In this document: positions 25,094 to 35,510 of the stretch, one piece after another
How the letters are laid out: each line of letters begins with the position of its first letter
Position numbering within the stretch: the stretch's first letter is position 1
DNA from: JADJOY01 sp046331705 [NCBI: bacterium]
GTDB taxonomy: Bacteria; JADJOY01
NCBI GenBank assembly: GCA_046331705.1
Contig: JAXLQJ010000020.1
Location: forward strand, 47,243-111,242
DNA length: 64,000 nucleotides
Direction of reading: 5' to 3'
Translations under genes and position numbers: made by a program
Notes under the pieces: model-generated
Databases searched by the model: none
What the model was told of the DNA's origin: nothing
The model's input: the letters and a program-made list of their open reading frames with translations, nothing else

Positions 25094-25852
25094 TCAGAAG
25101 GACAGGTTGAGGAAGTAGCTTCCGGTCCCTGATGCGCTGTAGTGGCGAATCTTCACGTAATACGTCCCAGGTCCGACACTTGCTCGGATCGCGAAGTTGA
25201 GGCCGTAGGACCCCCCGCCATCGTCGTTCGAAGTGATGACGTTGCAACCGCCGTCGCGCAGAATTCCGTAGGTGTCGGTGGATCCCGTTGTGTAGACGGT
25301 GAGCGTCCCCGTGCGCGGAACGGTGACCACGGCCGAGTCGGCATCGCCGGGGAACTCGATCGAGCTCAGGTTGCTGCTGTTGAGGGTTACCGGAAACGCC
25401 GTGCTGCACGACGAGCCCCAATCCTGCCCGCCGCTTGGGCCACCCGAGAAACCAGAGACCAGCGAGTAGGACCCGGTGCCCGAAGAGGAGTAGTGGCGCA
25501 CCCGGATGTAGTAGGTGCCCGGGCTGACGGCGATCGAGATGTGGAAGTTGTAGCCGTAGCTGCCCTCTCCGTCGTCGTTGGACGCGCCAGAGATCGCTCG
25601 GCAGGATCCGTCGTACAGGGCGCCGAACGTGTCCGTGGATCCGGTCGTGGAGATGTCGAGGATACCGGCAGATGTGATGACGTACCGGAAGTAGTCTTGA
25701 TCGCCAGCGGGGTTGATCGCGCCCGAGATCCGCCCACCGAGCGAGATGCTGGGCGCCGTTGTGCAACTGGATCCGCCTTCGTCAGCGAGCGCGTGGCTCG
25801 ACATGAGCATCGCCAGCGCAAGTGCTGCGAGAAGCTGCTTCGTGGAATGCAT
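25094..25852 (-). CDS. Secreted protein with two PPC-type beta-sandwich domains
   Basis: A 252-residue protein: a signal peptide (LLAALALAMLMSSHALA) and two similar ~110-residue domains. Each domain contains TGSTDT, an [YI]xxLRDGGC or LYDGSC segment, a DDGxGSYG motif and PGTYY[IV][RK][VI]RHYS[SA]SGTGSY. These are marks of bacterial pre-peptidase C-terminal (PPC) domains, small calcium-stabilised or carbohydrate-binding sandwiches usually appended to secreted proteases; here they occur without an enzyme. It is the first gene of a three-gene operon driven by a sigma54-type promoter 91 nt upstream of the ATG, with GGAGGGGA as ribosome-binding site. Confidence 0.8.
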   Translation of the reverse strand: MHSTKQLLAALALAMLMSSHALADEGGSSCTTAPSISLGGRISGAINPAGDQDYFRYVITSAGILDISTTGSTDTFGALYDGSCRAISGASNDDGEGSYGYNFHISIAVSPGTYYIRVRHYSSSGTGSYSLVSGFSGGPSGGQDWGSSCSTAFPVTLNSSNLSSIEFPGDADSAVVTVPRTGTLTVYTTGSTDTYGILRDGGCNVITSNDDGGGSYGLNFAIRASVGPGTYYVKIRHYSASGTGSYFLNLSF

Positions 25853-25942
25853 GGTCGTCCCCTCCACTGGCCACGGGGGCCAGTCGTCTACTGCCGATTC
25901 GGTTCGTCGCGCTAGCGCCCATCGCCCACGGACGCCCAGCGA

Positions 25943-25961
25943 AGAGCAGGCATCGTGCCAA
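25943..25961 (-). promoter_or_regulatory. Sigma54-type promoter of the PPC-HEAT-CSLREA operon
   Basis: The minus strand reads TTGGCACGATGCCTGCTCT. The -24 box is a perfect TTGGCACG, and GG and GC are 10 nt apart; only CTGC instead of TTGC departs from consensus. Transcription would begin near 25934, about 80 nt before the ATG at 25852. Confidence 0.65.
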
Positions 25962-26142
25962 GCGATTCGTGCCGCTCGGACTTGGGCGCCGACGAGAAAT
26001 GCGCGGCGCACGGGACTCCGCAGTGGCATGAAGCAGTTGACGGCGTCCCGAGAACCAGACTTGTTCCGACGCTTCAGACTCATCGACGCGTCGCGAATCG
26101 ACGAAGCGTGTTGTTGGTTACCGCGACTCCGGACCATCCACT

Positions 26143-26180
26143 GAAAAAAAACGCGCCCCGGATGCGGGACGCATCCGGGG
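26143..26180 (-). terminator. Rho-independent terminator of the 26220-26882 gene
   Basis: A perfect 11-bp stem (CCCCGGATGCG at 26156-26166 with CGCATCCGGGG at 26170-26180) and a 3-nt loop. On the minus strand it is followed, after four nucleotides, by eight T residues (26144-26151). It lies 40 nt after the stop of the minus-strand gene. Confidence 0.85.
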
Positions 26181-26219
26181 TGGGGAGAACCTGAGCCTCG
26201 CGAACAGGGTCTGAGCGGA

Positions 26220-26882
26220 CTACTCGCCGGACGCGTTCCAGTAGAAGTCCGTCGGGTCGGTCGTCACGAATCCCGGATCGACACCGAAGTCCACTTCGAG
26301 CAGAACGCCGTCCGTGCCGACGACCCTGACGTTGTCGATCTCACCAACTCCGTGCCCGATACCATCGCCACCCTGCTTGGCAACACCGAATCGCGTCAGG
26401 TCCTGGGCGATCGCGCCTCCGCTCACCGCCACCGACGTGACGACGGCTCCCGACGACAGATCCTCGACCACGAGCGAGGCGGTGGCGCTCGCCTCACTGT
26501 AGATCATCGTGGCCCGGTACCAGTTGCCGAGCTGATAGTCGAAATTCTGGCGAACCTCGCCCATGCCTTCGGCGCCGAGGGTGAAGTGCTTCCCGCCACC
26601 GTCGAGCCCGACGATGAGATGAAAGGCGTCGTTCCCCGACTGGTTGTTCCGGAACAGCCCAAGCTCGATGCCACCGGACGAGGACACCTCGTCGAGGCGA
26701 AAGTCGGTCGCGACCAGAACACTCCCACCGCTGTACGCAATGGGCGTGTAGGCGAAATCGTCCTCAGCGTCGACCGCCCGGAAGTGGTACGTGCCCGTCG
26801 TCGGGCATCCCGACTGCCCCATCAACACCGCAGCGAACGCCGCGCTGCCGACCAACGTCGTCCAACGCCGTAGGTTCTTCAT
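26220..26882 (-). CDS. Exported protein, probable lipoprotein with LamG-like sandwich
   Basis: A 220-residue protein. The hydrophobic N-terminus (LVGSAAFAAVLMGQSGC) ends at Cys26 in a poor lipobox. The remainder is beta-rich, with patterns (TDFRLDEVSSSGGIELGLFRN, NWYRATMIYSEASATASLVV, IDNVRVVGTDGVLLEVDF) seen in concanavalin-like/LamG and similar carbohydrate-binding sandwiches. It is a single gene with a strong GGGAGAGGATC ribosome-binding site, a sigma54-type promoter about 130 nt upstream and its own terminator. No enzymatic motif. Confidence 0.7.
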   Translation of the reverse strand: MKNLRRWTTLVGSAAFAAVLMGQSGCPTTGTYHFRAVDAEDDFAYTPIAYSGGSVLVATDFRLDEVSSSGGIELGLFRNNQSGNDAFHLIVGLDGGGKHFTLGAEGMGEVRQNFDYQLGNWYRATMIYSEASATASLVVEDLSSGAVVTSVAVSGGAIAQDLTRFGVAKQGGDGIGHGVGEIDNVRVVGTDGVLLEVDFGVDPGFVTTDPTDFYWNASGE

Positions 26883-27246
26883 GATCCTCTCCCCTCTCCC
26901 TCGCCGTACTCGGGCGAGGCGTGTCGTTGCTGGCCTAGCTCTCGCCCCCACGGGCGAGCGCGACAGGTCGCCAGCGCGTCCAAGCCCGCTGACGCGAGCG
27001 CCTCAGCACCAGAGCAACAGCGGTGCCGAGGCCAGGCGACACTGACCAGAACGCATCGCCGTCGGCGAATCGCCGCGATTCTCGCGATAGCGCGCTCACG
27101 GCCACGCTGAGGCACCGAGCGACACTCGCAGTAGAATCCGGGTATCCAGATGCGATCCGGGGAATCAGACTTGTTGCGCCCGCACCGGGCTGACGCGGCA
27201 CACCGGTCGTGGGGTTACTGTCTTCCCGCTCCCGCCAGAGGAGCGA
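26883..27246. other. Divergent regulatory region between lipoprotein and kinase genes
   Basis: 364 bp without a gene. It holds a sigma54-type promoter facing left (27013-27028) and the AGAGGAG ribosome-binding site of the kinase gene at 27237-27243. No clear promoter for the kinase was recognised. Short inverted repeats around CGCCC/GGGCG are present but not convincing. Confidence 0.5.
27013..27028 (-). promoter_or_regulatory. Sigma54-type promoter of the lipoprotein gene
   Basis: The minus strand reads CGGCACCGCTGTTGCT, giving GGCAC-N5-TTGCT with GG and GC 10 nt apart. It departs from TGGCAC-N5-TTGCW only at the first base. Transcription would start near 27002, about 120 nt before the ATG at 26882. 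Confidence 0.6.
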
Positions 27247-30200
27247 ATGGGTCATGAGCACTTTGGCATTGCGATGAACGGCGCGATTGAAGACCCGCCG
27301 CGGTTCGAAACAGGTGAGCTGCTCGCTCAGCGCTATCGAGTGGTGAGTCGACTCGGGCGTGGCGGCATGGGCGAGGTGTACGAAGTTGAAGACCTCGAGT
27401 TGGGGACTCGCGTCGCCCTGAAGACCGTCGCCAGTGCGAACGACTCTGACCCAGAGGCGATGAGGCTCTTCAAGCGTGAGGTTCTTCTGGCGCGGCGAGT
27501 CACCCACCCGAGCATCTGCCGCACCTTCGACATCAGCTACCACTGCGCGGGAGGGCACCGCGTCGCATTCCTCACGATGGAGCTACTCGTCGGGGAGTCC
27601 CTCGCGGCGCGCATCCAGCGCCAACAGCGGCTCCCGACCAACGAAGCGCTCTGCGTGATCGAGCAGGTCGCCGCGGCACTCGACGCAGCCCATACCGCAG
27701 GCGTCGTGCACGGTGACCTGAAGAGCGCGAACATCATGATCGCGAGGACACCCGAAGGCGGCGAGCGTTCCGTGGTGACGGACTTCGGGTGCGCACGGCT
27801 GCACTTGAAGCCGGTCAGCGAGGGCGCGGCGGACGCCACCGAGTCCATCCGAGGAACGCCTGCGTACATGGCGCCCGAGCAGGTCGCTGGGAAGCCGTGT
27901 GGCCCGTCTGCAGACCTCTACGCGCTGGGCATCGTCGCCTTCGAAATGATCACGGGCACGGTTCCGTTCCGAGCCGCGTCACCCATGGCAACGGCGATGC
28001 AGCGCCTCTACTTCGAGCCCCCGAGACCGGGATCGCTCGCGCCCGACCTCGATCCCAGGTGGGATAGCGCGATCCTGCGATGCCTGGACCGGAACCCCGA
28101 CGCGCGGCCGGCCTCGGGAGCCGCCGTCGTTCAACTTCTTTGTGGCGAAGCCACGGCCCCGCGATGTCGGGCGGCGTTTCCCCAATCAGTGACGCCCTTC
28201 ATCGGGCGTGAGCAGGAACTCGAGGAAGTCGCGAGCTTGGTGCGCACGTCGCGACTCGTCACCCTCACCGGAGCAGGCGGCTGCGGCAAGACTCGGCTCG
28301 CCCTCGAGTTGGCGCGCGGTTCGCAAGAGGCCTCGGAGGAGAATGCCTGGTTCGTCGACCTGGCACCGCTCACCGGAAGCGCCGACGTCGCACATGAGAC
28401 CGCGCTGACCATGGGGCTTCGGGAACAACCGGGCGAAGAACCCGCTCAAACCATCATCGACTTCCTGCAGTCGAGGACCGCGTTGATCTTGTTCGACAAC
28501 TGCGAGCATGTGGTGGCGAGAGCCGCCGAGCTCGTACAACGGATCCTCAGTTCCACGCGAGGCGTACGGGTGCTCGCGACGAGCCGGCAGGTGTTGGGCG
28601 CTGCGGGCGAGTCGGTCTACCCGCTCTCGCCATTGGCCGTCCCGTCCCGGGACGCCTCGCGCCTCGAAGAAATCCGCGACGCGGCTGCTGTCCGTCTTTT
28701 CGAGGAAAGAGCCCGCGCAGCAAACCCAGTGTTCGCCCTGACCGATCGGACTGCGGCCACGGTGGCGCAAATCTGCAGGCAACTCGACGGAATTCCCTTA
28801 GCACTGGAGCTAGCAGCCGCGAAGATTCGGACGGTTGCTCTCGCAGAAATCCTGAGGCGACTGCGGGATCGATTCCACCTCCTCCGTGGAGGGGGTGTCG
28901 GCACCCGCGAGCATCACCAAACGCTCCACGCCACAATCCAGTGGAGCCACGACCACCTGTCCCCACCCGAAGCCGTGCTGTTCCGGCGCCTCGCAGTCTT
29001 CTCGGGGGGATTCACACTCGAAGCCGTGGAGGCTGTGTGTTCCGGTTTGGGGCTCGACGAGCACGACGTGCTGGAGTTGCTCACCGGGCTCGTCGACAAG
29101 TCGCTCGTGGTGTTCGATCCCGTGGAGTGCCGATACCGGCTTCTCGAGACCATCCGCGCATTGAGTACCGAACACCTGTGTGCTGCTGATGAGAGCATCC
29201 CGGTCGCGGCGAAGCACCAGGCATTCTTTCTCCGGTTTGCGCGAGATGCGCAGGAACACCTGGGCACCGAAGATGAATCAGGCTGGCTCGACCGGCTTGA
29301 GACAGAACACGACAATCTTCGCGCAGCCCTGAGGCACGACGAGTCGGCCGATGGACCCGAACGCGCTCTCGACTTGGCCGGCACACTGATCCCCTTCTGG
29401 GAGACGCGGGGGTATCTCCGCGAGGCCAGAGAGATCCTCTCGGCGGCGGTTTCACGTGCCGCCCCGGCAGGATCCGGCGCGCTTCGAGCTCGCGCCCTGA
29501 GTGGCCTGGGGATCTTCGAATTCTTTCTCGGCGACTACCCATCGGCGCAGCAGCATTTCGAGGAGAGCCTCGGGATCCGCAGGAGCCTCGACGACCCATC
29601 GGCCGTGGGCGCGTCCCTCAACAACCTCGCGCTGGTCGCCCACGTGCGGGGCCAGTACGAGGCCGCACAAACCCTCCACGAGGAGGGTCTTACGATTCAG
29701 CGCCAAGTGGGTACCGATCGGGATGTGGCGATTTCGCTCGCCAACCTGGGCGATGCACAGAGACTTCTCGGCGACACCCAGGCCGCAAGGGTCACCCTCG
29801 ACGCAGCGCTGGAGATCCTGCGCAGACTTGGCGATCGCCGACGCGAGGCTGGCGTGATGACCAACCTCGCGCTCGTGGCGAGCGCTCAAGGGAATCTCGA
29901 AGAGGCGTGGCGGCTCCTGGATCAGAGCCTCGCCATCCGCCGAGAGCTCGGGGATAGGTGGGGGATCGCCCTCACCTGCCTGAATCTCGGAGAGTTGTGC
30001 CTCGATCGCTCGGACACCACGGGCGCGTCCGCATACCTGGTGGACTCGCTGACCACGGCGCGGGAGATCGGCGCAAACGAGCCGCTGGTCGATGGACTTC
30101 AGCTAGCCGCCCGATTCGCCGCGTCTAAGGGTGATCCAACGGCGGCCGCCCGTTTGTTGGCAGCGGCACACCAGCTGCGCGAGCGGATGGGGTTGCCGAC

Positions 30201-30351
30201 CGCCCCCTCGGCGCATGCCCAGCAGGACAGAATCATCGCGTCCGCACGTCTGGAATTGGGGGAAGACAATCTCGAGGCGTGCCGAGCGGCTGGCCGAGGG
30301 ATGGACCTTGGGACCGCGGTCGCACTTGCGCTCGAAAGCTGTAGGGGCTGA
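27247..30351 (+). CDS. Ser/Thr protein kinase fused to NB-ARC ATPase and TPR domains
   Basis: A 1034-residue multidomain signalling protein. The Hanks-type kinase (about 28-285) has GRGGMGEVYEVED, the VALKT lysine, catalytic HGDLKSAN (155-162; Gly replaces the usual Arg of HRD), TDFGCAR and GTPAYMAPEQ. An NB-ARC/STAND-like ATPase follows (about 315-640): FIGREQELEEV, P-loop GAGGCGKT (about 342), LILFDNCEHV and LATSRQVLG. The C-terminal third is made of tetratricopeptide repeats of the LNNLALV...GQYEAAQTLHEEGL type. The C-terminal parts resemble AfsR/MalT-like regulators, here without a DNA-binding domain. Its stop codon is the last base before the polA 3'-end duplicate. Confidence 0.92.
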   Translation: MGHEHFGIAMNGAIEDPPRFETGELLAQRYRVVSRLGRGGMGEVYEVEDLELGTRVALKTVASANDSDPEAMRLFKREVLLARRVTHPSICRTFDISYHCAGGHRVAFLTMELLVGESLAARIQRQQRLPTNEALCVIEQVAAALDAAHTAGVVHGDLKSANIMIARTPEGGERSVVTDFGCARLHLKPVSEGAADATESIRGTPAYMAPEQVAGKPCGPSADLYALGIVAFEMITGTVPFRAASPMATAMQRLYFEPPRPGSLAPDLDPRWDSAILRCLDRNPDARPASGAAVVQLLCGEATAPRCRAAFPQSVTPFIGREQELEEVASLVRTSRLVTLTGAGGCGKTRLALELARGSQEASEENAWFVDLAPLTGSADVAHETALTMGLREQPGEEPAQTIIDFLQSRTALILFDNCEHVVARAAELVQRILSSTRGVRVLATSRQVLGAAGESVYPLSPLAVPSRDASRLEEIRDAAAVRLFEERARAANPVFALTDRTAATVAQICRQLDGIPLALELAAAKIRTVALAEILRRLRDRFHLLRGGGVGTREHHQTLHATIQWSHDHLSPPEAVLFRRLAVFSGGFTLEAVEAVCSGLGLDEHDVLELLTGLVDKSLVVFDPVECRYRLLETIRALSTEHLCAADESIPVAAKHQAFFLRFARDAQEHLGTEDESGWLDRLETEHDNLRAALRHDESADGPERALDLAGTLIPFWETRGYLREAREILSAAVSRAAPAGSGALRARALSGLGIFEFFLGDYPSAQQHFEESLGIRRSLDDPSAVGASLNNLALVAHVRGQYEAAQTLHEEGLTIQRQVGTDRDVAISLANLGDAQRLLGDTQAARVTLDAALEILRRLGDRRREAGVMTNLALVASAQGNLEEAWRLLDQSLAIRRELGDRWGIALTCLNLGELCLDRSDTTGASAYLVDSLTTAREIGANEPLVDGLQLAARFAASKGDPTAAARLLAAAHQLRERMGLPTAPSAHAQQDRIIASARLELGEDNLEACRAAGRGMDLGTAVALALESCRG

Positions 30352-30590
30352 GCACCGCCGCGGACCTCACCAAGAAGGCCATGATCGCCATCGACCGCCG
30401 ACTCGCCGCCGAGCACCCCGGCCAGCTCATGCTGCTCCAGGTCCACGACGAGTTGGTCTTCGAGGTCGACGAGAGCCGCGTGGACGCGGTGCGCGAGATG
30501 GTGGTCGACGAGATGACCCACGCCATCGAGCTCGCCGTGCCGCGGATCGTGGACACCGGCGTTGGCCGCCACTGGGACGAGACGGACTGA
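30352..30590 (+). pseudogene. Duplicated 3' end of polA
   Basis: 239 bp align without gaps to 18456-18694 with 12 differences that I counted. Most are synonymous; three change the protein (Ile to Thr, Leu to Arg, Val to Ile), including PLVVD becoming PRIVD. The frame and the polA stop codon are retained, but there is no start with a ribosome-binding site, and the polymerase active site other than the QVHDELVFEV motif is missing. Homology begins on the base after the kinase stop codon and ends at the polA stop. The downstream neighbour is fusA, so this may be the original chromosomal polA terminus displaced by the island. Confidence 0.93.
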
Positions 30591-30958
30591 GTCCCTCGCG
30601 CGCCGGGTCGCTACCCGCGCGCTCACTCCGGCCGCAGAGAAACCGCTGACTCTCCATCCGCCTGCTGCCCACCGGCGCTCGCCCCAGGAGGCCCAACCGC
30701 TGCGGCTCGACGAGCGCGTGGGCCGTGCCCAGAGCGTCCACTGGCCGGCGGTCGGCCCGCCAGCGAGCCCGGCGGGGCGCACGTGGCGGCACGGCGAGGC
30801 CGTCGGCGATGACGAAACCCCTCGCCGCAGGTGGTGCGGCAGGTTACAGTTGGGGGCTTTACGGTCGGTCCGGCGTGCCGGCGGCGCGTGGGCCTCCCGA
30901 ACATTCCCGTTCGAGCACCCCGACACCGTCGCAGCCAGACGGCGCACGAGGAAGTTCC
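30591..30958. other. Leader region of fusA
   Basis: 368 bp with no recognised gene. The AGGAAG ribosome-binding site of fusA is at its right end. No clear promoter hexamers or hairpin were identified, and there is no convincing match to the sequence following the first polA copy. Confidence 0.4.
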
Positions 30959-33049
<2,091 letters not shown>

Positions 33050-33079
33050 CGTCCGTCGCACCGTGCGTGCGACGCCCCA

Positions 33080-33115
33080 CGAGGCCACCCGATCCGGGTG
33101 GCCTCGTTTCGTTTC
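33080..33115 (+). terminator. Rho-independent terminator of fusA
   Basis: A perfect 12-bp stem (CGAGGCCACCCG at 33080-33091 with CGGGTGGCCTCG at 33095-33106) with a 3-nt loop and a T-rich tail (TTTCGTTT), 31 nt after the fusA stop. Confidence 0.9.
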
Positions 33116-33182
33116 GGGTGACGCCCGCGTACCGCGATCACGCCGCGTTGAGGCGACATCTCCGTGACAGTACGATGGCGGC

Positions 33183-34928
33183 ATGAGGAAGCCATCGGAG
33201 GTCGCGAGACGCCCCGGCGCAGCCGGCTCTTCCGGCGCGAGAGCGGCGGCGGCAACGGGGCTGTTCGGGCTCGTGCTCGGGCTCGGACTCGGACTCGGAC
33301 TCGGCTGCAACACCTCGCATCCGGACCAGCCCCCACGTTCGCTCGAACCGGTCGACAGCAACCTCGCCACGTTCATGCGCGGCGGTGGCTGCTATCCCCA
33401 AGGGTTGCGCGGCCAGCTGCCGAGCCCGCTCGACCAGATCGAGCAGATCGTGCTGGTGAATCCCGAGTGGGCGCCTGTCGAGAATGGTCAGGTGATCGAC
33501 TCGAAGCCCGTGCTGGTGCACGGCATCGCGCACGTGCCGCACGGAGACACCGGTGGCGACTACCCGGCCAATCACGTCTTCAGCGATCACACCGCGCAGC
33601 TCGAGCTCGACGAGGCCGACCGGTGGCTGCTCGGCACGGGGAACTTCGACTCGGCCGGCGAGGCGCGGCTCGAGTACGAGTGCGAATCCGGAAAGTGTCC
33701 CGACTGGGCATGGCTCGGCGAAGGCGATCGCGTGGTCGCGCTCGGGCGCTGGATCTTCGACTGCGGCCACCCCAATGCCGAGCCGGGCCACTGCTCGGGC
33801 GCGACCGACGAAGAGTGCATCCTCGACGGCGATTGCGGCGACGGTCAGACCTGCACGGGGGCCGTCTTCCGCTACTCGACCGAGATCCACCCACCACAAG
33901 CCACCGCGGTGATCCGCGCGGGCCGAGGCGGCGTCGTCTCCGACGAGCCCGACGCCGCTCCGACTGCCGCCACGCGCGTGGACGTGTGGGTGAACGCCGA
34001 CGCCGGCGCAGCGGGCGACCGTTGCTCGCTCAGCCACGTCGAGCCGCTCGCCGACGTGATCGTGAAGCACGACTGCTATCCGCTGAGTCAGCCGGTCGCG
34101 CCCATCAACGACTACGACTTCCCGTTCGACGTGCCACTTCCGCCGAAACCCTCGGCGTCCGCGAAGCCGACTTGGCGCGTGGTGCCACGCGACCTGCGTC
34201 ACGCGAATGCGATCGCGGCGCGGCTCGAGGTGGTGCCACGCACCGGCGGCGCGGATCCGCATCTGGCGATGACCGTGCGCATGACCCAACCCGCGGCGAC
34301 GGGCTTGCCCACGGGATACGCCGCGACGATCTACGCCGGCTGGCAGGAAGCCGGCCCGGGGGATCTCACCCACGTGCGTGTGACGGTCGAGAAGGTCGCC
34401 ATCGCCAACGCGCTTCAGCCCGCGACGCCCGTGGTACGCGAGGTGAAGACCTGGCGGCTTCAGACCGCCGTGAACGGCGAATGGCAATCGCTCCACGACC
34501 TCGAGCGAGTCTCCACCGGCGACGTCATCCCGCAGCGGCTCGTGTGGGATCAATACCTGCACCCGAACGACGCCGTTCACCTGCGCACCGACGGCGTCGC
34601 GCGGATCTGCATCGACACGATGTTCGGCAAGGCGCTGGTCACCGATATCCGCGAGATCGGACCGGCAGGCACCATCGAGTGTCTGCTCACGAATGGTCAG
34701 AACCCGAGCCCCGGCGAGATCGACGTGTCCTATCCCGGACCGGACTTCGGCGCCGGGACCGGATCGAAGACGTACGACGTGCCGAGCGAAGGGTCGAGCG
34801 GCGGTGCCTGCTCGGCGACCACCAACCAGCTCTGCGTCACCGATTCCGACTGCCCCAGCGGCGAATCGTGCGACGCCGGCGGCAGCGCTTACACCCTCAG
34901 CTACACCATAGAGCGCCTCGCGAGCTGA
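33183..34928 (+). CDS. Large lipoprotein of unknown function
   Basis: A 581-residue protein. A long signal peptide ends in repeated Leu-Gly units and Cys42 (GLGLGC), a plausible lipobox. The mature protein is Cys-containing and looks beta-rich, with acidic DECILDGDCGDGQTC and LCVTDSDCPSGESCD segments of the type found in myxobacterial secreted proteins. No catalytic motif is recognised. The Leu-Gly tract is coded by a hexamer repeat (33276-33305). The ATG at 33183 lies about 130 bp after fusA and beyond its terminator, so it is transcribed on its own. Confidence 0.7.
   Translation: MRKPSEVARRPGAAGSSGARAAAATGLFGLVLGLGLGLGLGCNTSHPDQPPRSLEPVDSNLATFMRGGGCYPQGLRGQLPSPLDQIEQIVLVNPEWAPVENGQVIDSKPVLVHGIAHVPHGDTGGDYPANHVFSDHTAQLELDEADRWLLGTGNFDSAGEARLEYECESGKCPDWAWLGEGDRVVALGRWIFDCGHPNAEPGHCSGATDEECILDGDCGDGQTCTGAVFRYSTEIHPPQATAVIRAGRGGVVSDEPDAAPTAATRVDVWVNADAGAAGDRCSLSHVEPLADVIVKHDCYPLSQPVAPINDYDFPFDVPLPPKPSASAKPTWRVVPRDLRHANAIAARLEVVPRTGGADPHLAMTVRMTQPAATGLPTGYAATIYAGWQEAGPGDLTHVRVTVEKVAIANALQPATPVVREVKTWRLQTAVNGEWQSLHDLERVSTGDVIPQRLVWDQYLHPNDAVHLRTDGVARICIDTMFGKALVTDIREIGPAGTIECLLTNGQNPSPGEIDVSYPGPDFGAGTGSKTYDVPSEGSSGGACSATTNQLCVTDSDCPSGESCDAGGSAYTLSYTIERLAS
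33276..33305 (+). repeat. Hexanucleotide repeat in a lipoprotein signal peptide
   Basis: Five tandem units of CTCGG(A/G/C): one CTCGGG, three CTCGGA and one CTCGGC. Each adds a Leu-Gly pair to the hydrophobic core of the signal peptide, so slippage would change its length without shifting the frame. Confidence 0.9.
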
Positions 34929-35510
34929 GCGGCACGGACGACTCGCGCCGAGACCGCGCAGCGCCACGTGATTCCTGCCCGGCACGCGCCGCGCGCAAAG
35001 CGCCGCGTCGTCGAACGCGATTTCATCGCCTCGCTCGGCGTCGCGCGCGCAGTCCGGCAGCGGCTGCGCGTCGCGAACGAAGCCATCGCGCAGCTCGACC
35101 GCGGCCGACGGCATCGCACAATCCTCAACGGGCCGCGAGTCGGCGCTGGGGATCGTGATGGGTGCTCATCTCTGGCGCGACGGCGGCGCGTCGATTCGAT
35201 CCAGTGATACCGCCCTGCTTGACTCGACTCGAGCGCCGGGCGCAGGGTGTATGGGAAACCACGGATCGTTCGAGATCGAACATGAATCCCCGGGGTCTAG
35301 CGACGTCTTCCGACGCCCCCACTGGCGCCACTCCGTGGCGCAGCCAACCTGCCATACCCACGCGCGCGAGCGCGATTTCGCGGGATCGATCGCCGTCCGC
35401 ACGGTTGCGCGCCGTCGCATCGATTCGCTGCTCATAAGGCGATCTCCTAGCCTCGGATCCACGAACCTGCGCCCACACTCGACGGCATCGATGCCGATGG
35501 GAGATCCGAC
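34929..35510. other. Region without a confident gene
   Basis: 582 bp between a lipoprotein gene and a membrane-protein gene. Several overlapping open frames exist on both strands but all are Arg/Ala-rich and lack motifs. A short inverted repeat (GTTCGA-GA-TCGAAC) lies near 35270. Nothing else was recognised. Confidence 0.4.

Larger units (their letters stand above)
18695..30351. mobile_element. Probable genomic island inserted at the 3' end of polA
   Basis: This 11.7-kb block lies between complete polA and a duplicated 239-bp polA 3' end. The repeat period is 11,896 bp, and a 90-bp perfectly identical run (18558-18647 versus 30454-30543) could have served for recombination. The block carries six or seven genes mostly for signalling and exported proteins, uses fewer GC-ending codons than its flanks by eye, and has its own sigma54 activator with matching promoters. 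No integrase, transposase, tRNA or short inverted termini were found, so homologous recombination with foreign DNA carrying a polA 3' end, or loss of the recombinase, would be needed. Confidence 0.6.

Noticed and set aside
18695-30351. Search for an integrase, excisionase or tRNA at the island ends
   Set aside because: None of the translated genes resembles a tyrosine or serine recombinase or transposase, and no tRNA-like fold was seen at either edge, so mobility was left as inference.
30381-30590. The polA 3'-end copy as a small functional gene
   Set aside because: It keeps the frame only because it derives from polA; there is no start signal, and a lone C-terminal 70-80 residues would lack the polymerase fold.
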